64,000 bases of DNA, taken from assembly GCA_023053575.1 (NCBI GenBank), contig JAKZAP010000014.1:8928001-8992000 (forward strand). The letters are read 5' to 3'. The position numbers were made by a program, and so were the translations under genes. A model generated the notes under the pieces. It was given only the letters and a program-made list of their open reading frames with translations. It was not told where the DNA came from and searched no databases. Shown one piece after another: positions 1 through 12,109 of the stretch (the first letter of the stretch is position 1; the number at the start of each line of letters is the position of its first letter). Source of the DNA: Branchinecta lynchi. Lineage: Eukaryota; Arthropoda; Branchiopoda; Anostraca; Branchinectidae.

Positions 1-853
1 GATTCAAATTAAGGGACAAACAAAATATTTTTAAACAGCTAATGTGATAGTCGGTTATGGGTAAGAAGGCATGCTGAGCCCGATAGTGAAAACCATTTTC
101 TCGCCGGACAAAGTAGTTCGTCCGGAATCCGGCAAAAACCGGAAGTTGTTTGAAAGTAAAAGTTTTATTTGAAGTTGATTAAATGGTCGGTTTTGGGATA
201 AGAAGACATGCTGAACACGGTGGTGAAAAGAATGTTCTCACCGAACAATTAGTTAGTCCGGAATCCGGTGAAAACCGGAAAGTTGGTTAAAAGTAAAAGT
301 TTAATTTGAAGTTGATTAAATGTTCGGTATATGGGTAAAAAGACATGCTGAACACGATGGCAAAAATCGTTTTCTCGCCGGACAACTAGTTCGCCCGGAA
401 TCCGGCCAAAACCGGAAAATTTGTTAAAAGCAGAAGTTGGATTAGATGACAGATTCAGGGGCAAGAACAGAGGCTGAGTCGGTATATGGCAACCGTTTTT
501 TACGCGGACATATAATTAGTCCGTAATGCGGTCGAAACCCGGACATTTTATAAGTTAAAGTTTTATTTGAAGTTATTAGATGTTCTTTGTAGGGATCAGG
601 AGTTACACTGAATTCGTTTCTGAATTGTCCTTTTTTTGCTGGACAAGTAGTTTGCTCGGAAATCAGGCGAAACCGGAAACTTGTCAGAAGTAAAGCAGGA
701 AGTCTCGGTCAGTATCGGGTTTATAGAGGTATATCTGAACTTGGTTTTCTCTGATGATTAGCCTGTCCAAGACTGGATCTGACGAAGACAAGACCCGATT
801 GTCTGAATCAGATGTTGGATTTTTGGGATCCTATCGACACCTTTGGTCTTGTT
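1..853 (+). repeat. Family W copy 1, truncated by window start
   Basis: This is the 3' part of a W element: about five tandem copies of the roughly 138-bp internal unit (CCGGAATCCGG...AAACCGG, GAAGTTGATTAGATGTTCG, AAGAAGACATGCTGAACACG, TTTTCTCGCCGGACAA). The conserved tail follows, with TTTTTGGGATCC at about 820 and the end CTTTGGTCTTGTT at 853. It codes for nothing I trust; short frames through it recur in every copy because the repeat recurs. Confidence 0.8.
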
Positions 854-1690
854 CACTTTGCAGTTAAAAAAGGCACTTTAAGGGGGCTAAAATTCATGTA
901 CAAACAATCATGGGCCCTTGGGGGGCTATGAATGTACTCGCGAGATCAGAAACACGTCCTTTTGTCAACTGTCAAGTTTCCTTCGCATCCAACCAACCGC
1001 GTTCAAAAGTTATGTATGAAATTCTGCTAGTCCGGATTCCAGTTCCTTCCACTCCCCCGAAGATAGTCGGATCTTCCACATATCAAGTTTCGTTTAGATC
1101 CAATCACCCTCTCGACAGTTATGCGTGCCTCAATATTCCAGATTCCCCCTCCTTCCACTCCCCCAAAACGGTCGAATCGGGGAAGTGACTATTTCCAAGT
1201 CAGTTGGATCGGATTCCTGATCCAGCTGACCCCGCAAATGCTGTATTCGGTCTGGACATATTTGGGACACATGACTATCCAAGTTTCATCCCAATTCCTC
1301 GATCTGTTTCGTCCCTACATATGATACAAATCTAGGGGCCCGCCTTCAACTCCCTCCCATAGTCGGTTGCAGTTCAAACATATTTACGGAGCATTTTAGG
1401 CAATTGCTCCACCCACCCATTACGTTTCATTTGAGTCGGATTCGCAACTTATCCCCATTCGCACCTTATCCGGGTCACAAAATCCCGCGGGCGGGACCCA
1501 CTCCCAGGCGGAATCGCAAAATTCACTCCCACGCGGTGATTAGATTCGGGGGAAAAGTTCTCGTTGAGCCTCGGGTTGGGGCCTTCCTTTATAGGTATGC
1601 CAAATTTCAGCGTCCTAGCTTACCAAGCTTTCCTGAAAGTTCGCGATTTAGCAGAAGTGGGACAGTGAAACAAAGCGAAAGATTCCTATT
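854..1690 (-). repeat. Family K copy 1
   Basis: Reverse-oriented K repeat. Recognisable blocks are GGGCTAAAATTCATG, CATGGGCCCTTGGGGG, and several rounds of the unit containing (in complement) GGGAAGTGACTATTTCCAAG and ATGCGTGCCTCAATATTCC. It abuts the end of W copy 1. No gene is seen. Confidence 0.65.
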
Positions 1691-1718
1691 TCCTAACTGA
1701 GTTTGCAATACTCTATAT

Positions 1719-1790
1719 CAGTGGTTCCCAACCGGTGGTACGCGTACCCCAAGGGGTACGCGAGACCTTTGCAAGGGGTACGGGAAGGAA
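1719..1790 (+). mobile_element. hAT-type element end
   Basis: The stretch starts CAGTGGTTCCCAACC and forms a hairpin around GGTACGCGTACCCC...GGGGTACGCGAG. A CAGTGGTTCYCAACC start followed by a GTACGCG hairpin is typical of one end of many animal hAT elements. The opposite end was not found, so this is an isolated terminus or a truncated copy. Confidence 0.6.
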
Positions 1791-1886
1791 CCAAAACTGA
1801 TTTAAGTTGCGTTTTTTATGATTCACTTCTGTTTCGTCAAATTTTGTAGTTTGGCTCTTGTTTTGTCTTACTTGCGTGTTATTAGT

Positions 1887-2080
1887 TACGTGTTTGCAGA
1901 TACAATGGTATCTGTTACCACGGTAACTGGATCTGCAATTAGTCCTTTTTGCAGTTATCGTGGTATCTGATATACGGTTGCTCTGCAAAAACGACTATTG
2001 CCGAAATTGCACTTTCGTATTCATCCCAAAAGAAAAACTGTTATCCAGTTACACCACTAAGTGCTAAAGTGCTCAGTGAA
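1887..2080 (+). repeat. Palindromic MITE-like family (GATACCACGGTAACTG), partial copy
   Basis: It contains TTTGCAGATACAATGGTATCTG, TACCACGGTAACTGGATC, and GCAAAAACGACTATTGCCG, shared with the complete copy at 34978-35393 and the arrays near 55.8 and 57.8-58.5 kb. Here the start reads TTAGTTACGTGTTTGCAG. The 3' end is not clear. Confidence 0.65.
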
Positions 2081-3236
2081 ATAATGTTGATTCCAAAACA
2101 GTCAGCCTACTGCCTTAAAATCTGTTCCTGTGTCAAAGAATATTGTTTCAAGAAGAATCCAAGACATGGCAGTGATATTGTTATTCAGGTTGCGAATTGA
2201 GCCAACGAAAAACTTTACGATTCAGCTTGATGAAATGACGGAGAATATCAAAACCAAACATAGAATTGATTGCCTCATTGATGACTAAGTCCAAAACACA
2301 CCAGTGATCCCCAGGAAGAAGGAGTAAGCGTGTCCTTACGAATAAAACTCAACGACTCAAATCTTCTGTCAATCAATCACCGCGATCTTTGGGCGAAGCT
2401 TTGACACCCCTTCTGCCTTTCTTCCGCTAGCTACCCGGAGAGGCCGGATATTTTGCATCAGCAAGGAGAGATCGTCATCAAGAGTATAAAGCATGTTGCA
2501 ATTTGACATTCGTAACTCACTTTTCTTAATAATCGAAAAATGTAATTTTGCGAAATTAAAAATGGCGGTCTATTCGCTGCTTGGGTTTTGTTATGTCGAT
2601 ACCATATTAATACGCAACTAACAGAATGTGATTACGGAAAAACAAACAATCCCTCCACACATTCTAAATAATCAGTGTACTCAGGTGCAAAACAGAAAAA
2701 GCTGGCTTTCTAGCAGAACTGGCTTTAAACGAACGTGGTATGACGGGCCAAAAAGGCTCGAAATGGTTAACATAGGATTATTGAAATACTTGACAAAAAA
2801 ATAATTATAGTATTCAATTAATAAAAACAATGGCGAAATTTGTCAAAATAACTAATATAAGAAGGTTCAAAATGTTGACATGAAATAATTGAAGTAAACC
2901 GATTGCCACCGGATGCACTAGAGCAGGCAATTTAATCATCTTTCAACGTGGATAAGACAAAGAGGAATCGAAAATAGCTAAACAAACATGGATAAACGTA
3001 CACGAAGAAGTAGCGTCATTGTTTACTTTATGCTGGCGCATCTAGCGTCCAAAAAAGAACTAATTTAGAGGGAACTTTATGAAGGGCGCATTTAAGGGCT
3101 TGGTTACACTGCGTTCATTTCCTGGCTTTATGAATTGCAAAAGAAGAAAAAGAAAAATAGCAAGATGTAACTAATTATGAATGTTGTCGTTTTAAATTCA
3201 GAAGATCAATTAGAGCAAAACAGTGTGTACAATTAT
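2081..3236. other. Stretch without a recognised gene
   Basis: AT-rich intergenic or intronic sequence. Small frames exist on both strands (for example a minus-strand frame near 2370-2490) but none has splice context or a recognisable protein. No repeat family from elsewhere in the window is evident. Confidence 0.5.
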
Positions 3237-3244
3237 GTTACAGG

Positions 3245-4772
3245 TAGTTCTCGAAGCCGCGACGAAAATCGGCGGCGCCTCGCCGAAAATATCTCAGCGG
3301 GCCGCCGCCGAAAACATCTCGGCGCGCCGGCGCGCCGCCGTTCGGGTCGACGGCGGAGGCCCGCCGGTAAAGTTATGCCACCGAATCTATTTAGGTGAAA
3401 TGTTTCAAGTTCTTTTTCTATTGAGTTTTATCTTCCAAACGCTGTTTTTGCCATCAGCAAGTAAGCAGTGGGTCGTCGGTTATGGCGGCAGTGCAGGACT
3501 ATTATTTATTACCAAAAATTGTATGTTAGCTCCACACCGTGTAAACAAAGTGACCAATAGCGACCGAGCTGTCTGTCCAAAGTTTGCTAGTTCAGACACT
3601 TCCGGACAAGCTAGGGCCAGTGCCGTCTTTTACTTTTGGTGAACCCTAGGCCTTCCATGGGTCTTCCAGCTAATGTGTCATGGTAAAGTCATTGAAGAGC
3701 ATTCCCATTTCTATCTACGTAGCATTTTGTCGGATCTGGCCCAGATCTCAAATGGCAAATCCCGTTCATGACTTTTGTACCGTCCAAGTTTCATCACTTT
3801 CTCCTTTTGGTCCCTACGCGTACCAGAGATTTCCGAAACCCCTCTTCACCGTGTTCACATGCGATTCGGACACATAAATATCAAATCTAGGGTATTTGCT
3901 CCCTATCAACCACCGAGTTTTACTCGAGTGGAAGCACTTCCCGATCTTGGACACATGACCAAATTTCATCCCATTCCCTCCATCCGTTTCGTCCCTATGC
4001 AGGATACGAAGCCTCCCCTCCATCCCACCAACGTTATCGGATGCGATTCGGACCCGCAAATTTTGTATCTACAGCTTATTACCGAACAAGTTTCCCTGGA
4101 ATCGGAGAACATCTGTAAAATTTCGATGACACCCAGGCCGGATCCAGTCTGGACCTCAAAATAAAATCTCTAGTACCCATGACCTTTGTACCGTACAATT
4201 GGTATTTGCGCATGTGCAATGATTTCCGGGCCTCCCCCTCCACCCGGAGAATTTCGGAAAAATTAAATGTCTCATCTACGGCATTTCTTTATATGAGATG
4301 AGACATCAATCTTCCTTGAATCGGAGTACTTTCTATATATTTAACATACGCCTCCTCCAACTTCCCGTGTACCGAGGTTGGATCCGGTCTGGGCTTCAAA
4401 ATCACACATCTGGGATCCCTGATTTTTGTATTGTGATGTTTGAACATGGTTTCGCTGGGCATTCAGCCGAGTCCTTCTGAAGCTTGTCAACTTTCATCGT
4501 CTTAGCTTACGTGGAAGTACCCGAACTAGCAAAAGTGAGACAGAGGGACCACCAATACTACCGCAATATGGCACTTGAACCCAAGGGTAATACCATAATA
4601 CAATAATAACATAACAACGCTGACGATTTTGGGGGACTAGTTGCTGGAAAATTGCAAAAAATACCTTAAAAATGCTTAAAATAGAGCAAACGCCGATAAA
4701 TTTTCGGCGCGCCGCCGCCGACCAAAATCCTCTCCGCCGCCGAATTTGAATTCGGCGCGGCTTCGGGGACTA
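3245..4772. mobile_element. hAT-like non-autonomous element with GC-rich ends
   Basis: A 1528-bp element. The left end reads TAGTTCTCGAAGCCGCG and the right end reads, on the opposite strand, TAGTCCCCGAAGCCGCG. Both are followed by CG-rich sequence full of GGCGGCG and GGCGCGCC. It is flanked by the same 8 bp, GTTACAGG, at 3237-3244 and 4773-4780. An 8-bp duplication with TA-starting inverted ends is typical of hAT transposition. The interior (about 3660-4550) holds a reverse K copy, and no transposase frame is present. Confidence 0.8.
3660..4550 (-). repeat. Family K copy 2 (inside the hAT-like element)
   Basis: It has the reverse-strand K blocks GTTTCATCAC/CCCCTCTTCAC type, TGACCTTTGTACCG and CTTCCTTGAATCGG, and ends near the sentence-like tail AGCTTACGTGGAAGTACCCG. 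It is more diverged than other copies. Confidence 0.5.
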
Positions 4773-4780
4773 GTTACAGG

Positions 4781-5940
4781 GACCCTAATTAACCCCCAAT
4801 TGCAGTCTGCTCATTGAGTCATTATCCCCAAAACTGCCAAACAAACAATCAGATCTCACGCCCCCCAGGGATTTTCAGTTGTTTGTCGAATAGTCGGCTT
4901 TTTGAGCCCAGTGTGACCAAGGTCAACGTGGGTCTTCTCCCCTAATTTCTACCTCTATGTTCTGCAGATTCTGGCGGTAAGTTCAAAGTTAAAGGAGCAC
5001 CTCTGTGTCAAGCCCAGTTTATGATAAGTGAATGTGGTGATAAAGTTGTTTCTTGGACCATTATCAGCTAAAGAGTGTCTAAGATTTAAGGATAGAAGAC
5101 CCAGGTGACCTATTAGTCAAGAGGGGTTTTTCATTCGTTCATCATCATCACCATGATTGTTAATTTAGCTGAAACAGGAGCTCACAGAGTTTGAACCTTA
5201 AAACTTAAACTTAAGGTTTGAAACCTAAGGAATTGCATTCTCAGTCTCATGTTTCGATAGCCAGGCTATTTCTAGTTGTTCACAGGTTTTTAATCATATT
5301 TTGTCAGAATGAGAAGTAGGATTTTTAGATGTAAGCTTCATGACCAACAAAACACAGTTGTCAAATCATGATTTTCACCCTGCCATAGACTGAACATAAT
5401 CTGTTGTGTATCTCTTGGTTCAAGTAAAAGTCAGGTTGGTTTTGGTGGTCAGGTTGCTTGTGGCGTACATTTCTAATAATTTGTTAGTTTCATGCAAAGA
5501 TTCTTTTGTATTTTAGTAGAAAACCATTTAATGATAAGAATTTTTCTCCTGTCCAACGCTTAAAACTAAATCGGTTTTGTGATCAATGAGAGAAGATTTA
5601 ATGAAGGGTCTGATTATTGCAACACGTCAATTGATTTTTATTTTCTGTTTAACTTTAAATTCAGAACAAGTCAACTCCATTTAAAAAAATTGTTCTAGAT
5701 AATCAGTGGAAAGTCTCAGACTGAAGCACATTATCCAACTTACAGCTAAATGTCTCACATTTTTGTTGATTCGTCGTGAACAAAGATAGACGGACAGATC
5801 CTGCTAAGTGGCCCTTTCCTTCATTTGGGATCCGAAAAAGCGTTCTGATTATACAGGACTCCACAGAAATCCACAGAATTATCTAATGGAAAGTCGCGTC
5901 ATTTCATTCGGATTTAGGCTTGGAATTCCAGGACTTGGGC
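4781..5940. other. Low-repeat stretch, no recognised gene
   Basis: Sequence that does not match the window's repeat families. One splice-like pattern stands out on the plus strand: a pyrimidine-rich tract and CTGCAG at 4962-4967, nine bases ATTCTGGCG, then GTAAGT at 4977. It could be chance. I see no protein. Confidence 0.4.
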
Positions 5941-5965
5941 TGCATTAAAAGCTATACAGATTTTG

Positions 5966-7961
5966 TTGCAGGGAAGTAGCGTTTTGCTCGAAAAAAGTTG
6001 TGACCTACTTCAAAAAATTTTCCAGGCAGCTCTCATTTTCAATCTGTCTGATATACAGTTTGGCGGAGATAGTGCTGTGTTTCTTGGCCATTGTTGGCCA
6101 TTGCAGGGCGCCGGGAGGTGCCCTGCCACCCCCCCCCTCGAGTTGGGCTAGTGACACCCCTGGCCCTTGACATAAGATTATTGTTACAGATAGGCCTATT
6201 CCTGGAAAAGTATTTAATTTTTTACGAAAAACACGGTAGTGGTAGGTTACTTGAGACATCGCCTAACTTTGACTTTGTATGGGGCCAAGATAGGGCTGAA
6301 GAATATGACAACATTTTAAGCAAACTTATTAATATAGTTTTCGTAGAGTGTAGAGAGATTGCACCCACCCAACGAAAATGGATATTGATACACAATCATC
6401 ATGAGAGCATAGAGCATAACAAACAAATTTAACATTAGCAGGTATAGGACTTCGGACTTTGAGAGTAAATTGTTGGCCTTTGATAACAATTCTGAGCCAG
6501 TGATTTGCTGGAAATGTTAATCTGGCTTCTTCTTGTTCGTACAATGAAACTTTTGCAAAAAAGTTTTCTTGATAATGAGAGTTTGAAGGCTTCAGAGTTG
6601 GTAAGCAAAGACAGAGTCTCACATTCCATTGGTCGGTTATGATGCGCTTTCTGAATTTCGACCAAAAGGAACCAAAATCGTTTTGGTAGGGGAAGTTTGA
6701 GGGCTTCAAACTCCCATTTCTGTTGTAACTTTTCTACAAAGCTGTAATTGCATGGTTAAGAAAGAGCCAGTGAACTGTTTCAAATCATTTACAGGCTCAG
6801 AATAGTTATCCAACATGGATAAATCAGTCTCAAGTTCAGAAAAAAAAACTCGCAGTGTTAAATTACTCCTTTTGTACCCTTTTCCATTTCCTTCGTGCAG
6901 GCTGCAATCTCTCTTTAAGGAGCAGAGGTATGCTTCTTTGAATGTTAGTTAAATTTAAACTGTGAAGTCTTCTGGTAAAGGGAATGACACAATACACTTT
7001 TCATAATTTTATTGATTTGCATGTATAGGTGGTTATCGTCACTCAGTTTGATAAGCAATGTACAAAATTGGATACATAATTTACTCGTGAATCAACAACT
7101 GTGTCAAACAACAACAGTCATTATTTTGGGCATTGGTGTTAAACATAATCTTGCAGTGCACTGTTTAGCACAAGTAATCAATGTGGTTGTGTGTAGGATA
7201 TAGACTAAAATTGGTTATTGTATATTTCCAGGTGCCAGAAGGAGAGGCTTTTCAGTATGGTAGGCTAGTTGTGGATCCTGGGATTGCAAGATGGGACAGT
7301 GTCTTGGACAGTGCTATCATTCTGAAAATTCGGTTGTTGGAAATGAATTTAGTAATCAAGAAAGCGAAGTGACAGAAAGTTTGTTTCTTTCCCATATTGT
7401 CCCACCATCTGAAGTTGAGAAAATGAAAAGACTGTACCCATTTCTGAAAACTTGGATTCTGGATGTTCTGTGCACCATAGAGACGAGCATTGAAAGGTAA
7501 GCTTTACATACTAACCCTAATCCAATTTTAAGCTTCTGCTTGACAAAAACCTACAGCAAAGATATCTGGCATGAAATATCCCTGTCCTACATAGCAACCA
7601 ATTTCGAGCAAGAACAGAAGAGATGAACCTTTTTACATGCTGATATTTGAAGTTAGATATTGCACTACCAATTACTCTTGCTGATTGTTCAGTGATTCAT
7701 TATGCTCGTGGAAAGAAATTAAGAATCCCGGCTTCTTCTGACGGCATGCATATGCTGAGTAAAGGGGCTAGCCACTTGCCTGTTAACGACGTGGATGTAT
7801 TTGCTCTTTGTTTTAGTGTTAATGGCTCTTACACTGAAGGAAAATCTTGCATGCATCACATTATACAGAGAGGAGTTGATTTTGAAACAGGAACAGCGTA
7901 TTTGAGCTCCTTTTTTTTAACCTCTGTAGCATCTTTTGATAGCATACTCTTTAAGCATTAA
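5966..7961 (+). other. Coding-like pieces of an unidentified plus-strand gene or element
   Basis: Several open stretches follow good acceptors: after TTGTTGCAG at about 5970, after ATTATTGTTACAG at 6189 (frame open to 6430, including FVWGQDRAEEYDNILSKL), a 27-nt acceptor/donor-bounded piece at 6901-6927, and a piece after TATTTCCAG at 7231 that ends at the donor GTAAGC at 7497. That last piece carries PPSEVEKMKRLYPFLKTW in one frame. A further open frame lies at 7647-7961 (ASHLPVNDVDVFALCF). Frames do not join cleanly. I do not recognise the protein. It may be a host gene with missed exons, a decayed transposon ORF, or chance. Confidence 0.3.
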
Positions 7962-8011
7962 TGTTAATAATATTTTAAGGTAATTCTGTATCCCTAGGAG
8001 GTTAGGTAAGG

Positions 8012-8384
8012 TTAATCACCTTTGGTTGGGGTGATTCCGAAAAGAATGACGTGGTCAGGACACATTTTTTTTTCGTTATCGAGGCTATGACTAAAATAGT
8101 GAAAACTAGATTTCCAGACAATCATATACCAAAACCAATACCTCAGGAATCTATGGGGTGTCACACAACATATGAAATAGCATAAGATAGAATTAGGACA
8201 GCACCCTACCCCACGAAAACGGATCCCAGTCAAAATTGGCCGTACGATAGTCTCTGAGAAAGTCTCAAGCTACGATACTGAGAAAGTCTCAAGCTTGAAG
8301 CCACTCGAAAGGTGCAAAACCCGACCAATAGGATGTGAGATTCTTTCTGCGAGAACATACGTTCAAGTTCTTGAGGTATAACTA
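8012..8384. other. Stretch without a recognised gene
   Basis: Contains a short direct repeat (TGAGAAAGTCTCAAGCT at about 8253 and 8280) and leads into K copy 3. No gene seen. Confidence 0.4.
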
Positions 8385-9325
8385 GTTTATGAAAGGGAGA
8401 TCGGAACTTGATATTTGGAAAGATCTCGTGTGTCAGATTTCCCATTTCAAATCCGGACCGGATCTGGTCACCTTGGGGGGAGTTGGAAGGGGGAATCGGA
8501 AATCGTGTGACGCGCTCAGTGGAGGGATTTGGATGAAAATTGATAGGAAGAACAAGCACAAGCCCTTGATACATAGTTGACAGGAGACAGAAAGCTGTGC
8601 ACACTGGGGGGGGGGGGGTTGGAGGGGCTCCGATTATCAGGTGATCCCGAGATAAGGTACTTCCAGATGAGCTAGGACGATGAAATTTGGCAGGCTTATC
8701 AGGGACCGGACTAAATTGACTTAGTAATAGTTGTTTCCCCGATCCGACCATCGTGGGGGAGTGGAAGCAGGTAGAATACGGAAGCTTGAAGTATACATAC
8801 CTATCGAACGGTTGATCGGATCTTTACGAAACTTGATATCTGGAAAAACCGCGTGTCTCAGAAGTCCCATTTCGAGTCTGGACCTGATCCGGTGACTTTG
8901 GGGGAGTTGAAGGGGGGGGGGTGTCCAGAAATCTGGTGAGCGTAAGTTTAGATACTTCCAGATTTGCTAGGACGATGAAGCTTTGCTGCCGCATTAGAGA
9001 CCCGACAAGATTGACTTGGAATTGTCACTTCCGACCATCCTGGGGGGGGGGGGGGGAGATTGAGTGAGGGAAAATCCTGAAATTTGAGGCATGCATAACT
9101 TTCGAACTGGTGGCCAGATCTTAATGAAACGTGACATTCCTGAAGATTAGTCTCTGATGTTTTTCATTTGCACTTCAAGGGTTATACTTACAAATGAATT
9201 CCTAGTTTCCTTAAAATGCGCATCATAACTGCAAAGTGTAACAAAGACTATTATCCAAACGATAGATTTCTTGATCCCCAAGGGCCTATGGTCATTTTTT
9301 CCTCAAGGGTTTTGATTATAAACCA
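8385..9325 (+). repeat. Family K copy 3
   Basis: Forward K repeat. Typical phrases are CGGATCTTTACGAAACTTG, GATCCGGTGACTTTGGGGG, GGTACTTCCAGAT, GCTAGGACGATGAA and GACCCGACAAGATTGAC, repeated with a period of roughly 480 bp. It contains poly-G runs near 8607 and 9043. It ends with CCTCAAGGGTTTTG blocks and meets family P at 9326. Confidence 0.65.
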
Positions 9326-10685
9326 ATTCCTTGAAGGACCTGTCTTACCTATAGGCTAATACTAACGCAACCTACTTCCATATCATATATCTCTAAACCC
9401 GGAGACCCCAATTTCGTACGGTCCATTCTAACCCCTTTAACGGAACCACGCTGATTTTCTCACTTGCCGTGGTTTTGCACTTCGATGTGTATCACGCTAT
9501 CGACGGTTGTCTGCGAGAAGTGTTTCGACTCAGTACAAGACCAAAGATTTCGATGGGATCCCAAAAACGTAATATATGATCCAGACAAATGGGTCTTGTA
9601 GATATCCGGTCTTCGCCAGACTCTTTGAACATTTTTACTATTAAGATTTAGAAACAGAAGAGGACCAATGGCTAATCTGAAAAAAAAAGTTCAGATATTG
9701 ATTCATCATGAGTATATTTACCCCTATGCTATACGTCACACCTACTTTGACAAAATTAATCAAATCTTCCTGCCTTACTTCTGCCAAATACCCGGTTTCG
9801 ACTGGATTCCGGGCGAACTACCTGTCTTGCAAAAACTAAAGCTCAAACAAAAATTCAGCTTATATGCTTAGCCTTCTGTCGAACAGCTAATCAACTTCAG
9901 ATAAAACTTTAAAGTTTTTTTTCCGGTTTTAACCGGATTCCGGGCGAACCCTGTCATAAGCGGATTTAGCATGTCTTCTTCCCCCTAAATCGGACATCTA
10001 ATCACCTTCAGGTAAAACTTCTAATTTTAACAAAGCTTTCCTGTTTCGGCCGGATTCCGCACGAACTACTTGTCCGACGAGAAAATCATTTTCATATAAA
10101 TGTTCAGCATGTCTTCTTACCGCGAAATCGAACATCTAATCAACTTTAAATACAACTTTGACTTGTAAGAAACTTTCCGGTTTGGCCGGGCTCCGGATGA
10201 ACTACGTGTCCGGCGAGAAACGGTTTTCATATTCATGTTTAGCATGTATTATTACCCTTAAATCGACTATCTCATTATCTGGTAAAAAAAATGGTTCGCC
10301 CCCTAATTTGACCCCCCCCCCCCCACCCCTAAATGTTCAGCTACAGAGCCCATCTACGAACTCGACCTCTCCCTTCACCTAAAGACTCCTCACATCAAGT
10401 TTAATCAAAATATCTCTTTCCCTTCGAGAGTTATCATGCTGACAGACAGACAGACAGACGAACGGACGTACAACTTTTCGAACTCATAGGTATCCCTCCA
10501 CTTACGTTTTAGATCCCAAAATCCAGTTATGTAATTTGTTTCTCTGTTTTCGCTGTAAGTCAACGGGTCTCAGAAAAGCCACAAAAAAGCCAAAACCGTG
10601 GGTTATTTGTTGAAAGTACAGACTAGTTTTAAAGTATTCAAATATTTTAAAATATTATACGTTGAGGAGTAAATAGTGCGAGGGG
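9326..10685 (-). repeat. Family P copy 1, split by W copy 2
   Basis: The two halves (9326-9534 and 10522-10685) together match the reverse complement of the copies at 37925-38310 and 62960-63320. Shared blocks include GGAGACCCCAATTTCGTACG, TTCTCACTTGCCGTGGTTTTG, ATCGACGGTTGTCTGCGAG and TTTTCGCTGTAAGTCAACGG. The gap in the match is exactly W copy 2, which makes this a filled site with two empty-site relatives. Confidence 0.75.
9535..10521 (-). repeat. Family W copy 2, inserted in family P
   Basis: Reverse-oriented W. It starts ACAAGACCAAAGATTTCGATG, has GGGATCC, then several of the CCGGTTTT...GGATTCCGG units, a poly-C tract, the GACAGACAGACAGACGAACGG block and the end CTTACGTTTTAGATCCCAAAAT. 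The flanks share CAGT on both sides (ACTCAGT and TCCAGT), a possible 4-bp duplication not seen at other copies. Confidence 0.75.
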
Positions 10686-11819
10686 TCCTGGAAAGTTCTC
10701 GTTTTGACCGTGAAGCACAACATGTACTTTTGAGCCAACGATTGTCTTTTCCCCGATCCGACCATCGTGGTGGTAGTTTAGGGTCTTGTCTTTCAACTTT
10801 CGAACGGCTGATCGATTTTACAGAAACTGGATTTTTGGAAAGAACTCATGTCGCAGAAGTCTCATTTCAAGTCGATACCGGATCCGGTGACTTTTGGTGA
10901 TTTGGGTTGATTGAGGTACCGGAAATCTCGTGACACGATCATAGTGGAGGGATCGGGATTTGACTTGGTGGAAAGAACAAGAACGAGCCCTGTATAAATC
11001 TTTCACAGAGCAGGACCGGATCGGGGCACTGTGGGGGGGGGGGTGGAAGGGGGGGGGGGGGGGATTTCGGTGATGGCGAGTGTTAAGGTACTTCGAGATG
11101 TTCTAGGACGATGAAACTTTGCTGGCACATTAGAGACCCGACAAGATTGACTTAGAAATAGTCACTCCTGAGTCCGACCAGCCTGGGAGGGTGGGGGGGG
11201 GGAGTGGATGAAGGGAGTGACAATCCGGAAACTTGAGGTATGCATAACTTTCGAAACGGTGATCAGCTCTTAATGAAACTTGATAATTGCAAAGATTACA
11301 TGCCTCTGACGTTTTTCATTTGTGCATGAAGGGTTTTGCTTGCAAATGAATTTCTAGTGCGCATCTTAACCGCAAATTTGAAAAAAAAACAAAAACGGTT
11401 TGGGCCTTAAGATACACTTTCATTATCTACAAGGGCCATGGTAATCTTTACTTCAAGGGTTTTGCCTACCATGAATTCCCTTAAAGTACCCCTACTTATC
11501 TTACCACAATGCATTTTTTTTGTTTTGTTTTAGCAAGCAATACATTTTAATGATCCCCGAGGGCCCATGATCATTTCTGTCTCAAGGGTTTTGCTTACGA
11601 GTGAATTTCGAGCCTCCTTAAAGTGCGTATCATTACTGCAAAGTGCGAACAAAAACTTGCGACCCAAACGATACATTTTTATGATCCCAAAGATTCTGTG
11701 AGCATTCGTGCCTCAAGGGTTTTACAATGGATTATAATAGGCTAAACACGAGTTGACAAATTCCAAAAATCATCCTCTGACCCAACTTTGCAAGTGCCAT
11801 ATGAGCTTCTAGTTCTTGT
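10686..11819 (+). repeat. Family K copy 4
   Basis: Forward K repeat beginning near TGGAAAGTTCTCG. It includes poly-G runs near 11033-11064 and the AAGTGCGTATCATTACTGC / CTCAAGGGTTTTGCTTAC blocks repeated three times. It ends with CTTTGCAAGTGCCATATGAG and CTTCTAGTTCTTG, the usual K terminus. Confidence 0.65.
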
Positions 11820-12100
11820 TTTTATAGGCAGTATAGCATTGGCTATACCGTTTGTATAGGCTAAGCATAGCATTGGGTACCCACCGTTTGGTTTAGGATA
11901 GCCAATGCCGAACGGGTTCCCCTTACCCAGCCCTATTCCAATAAATTGTTTTTGATTTGAGTGATATTCTGCAAACAATCACTTACAGTTCTTTTCTAGT
12001 GGGCTAGAAACAGAGTATACTGCATTGTTGGGGAGTGGGGGCATGGTTTGGAGCATTCTTAAAAAAAAAACAAAAAAAATTGTCCACGGCTGAGCATAGG
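11820..12100. other. Stretch without a gene; short internal duplication
   Basis: It contains near-duplicate phrases (GGCTATACCG / AAGCATAGCATTGGGTACCC / GGATAGCCAATGCCG) and an A-rich tract at 12061-12078. No coding signal. Confidence 0.4.
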
Positions 12101-12109
12101 ACAGTTCAG

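Noticed and set aside
3223..3642. Arg/Ala-rich ORF at the left end of the 3.2-4.8 kb element
   Set aside because: It is a reading of the GC-rich inverted end of the hAT-like element and crosses its boundary at 3245.
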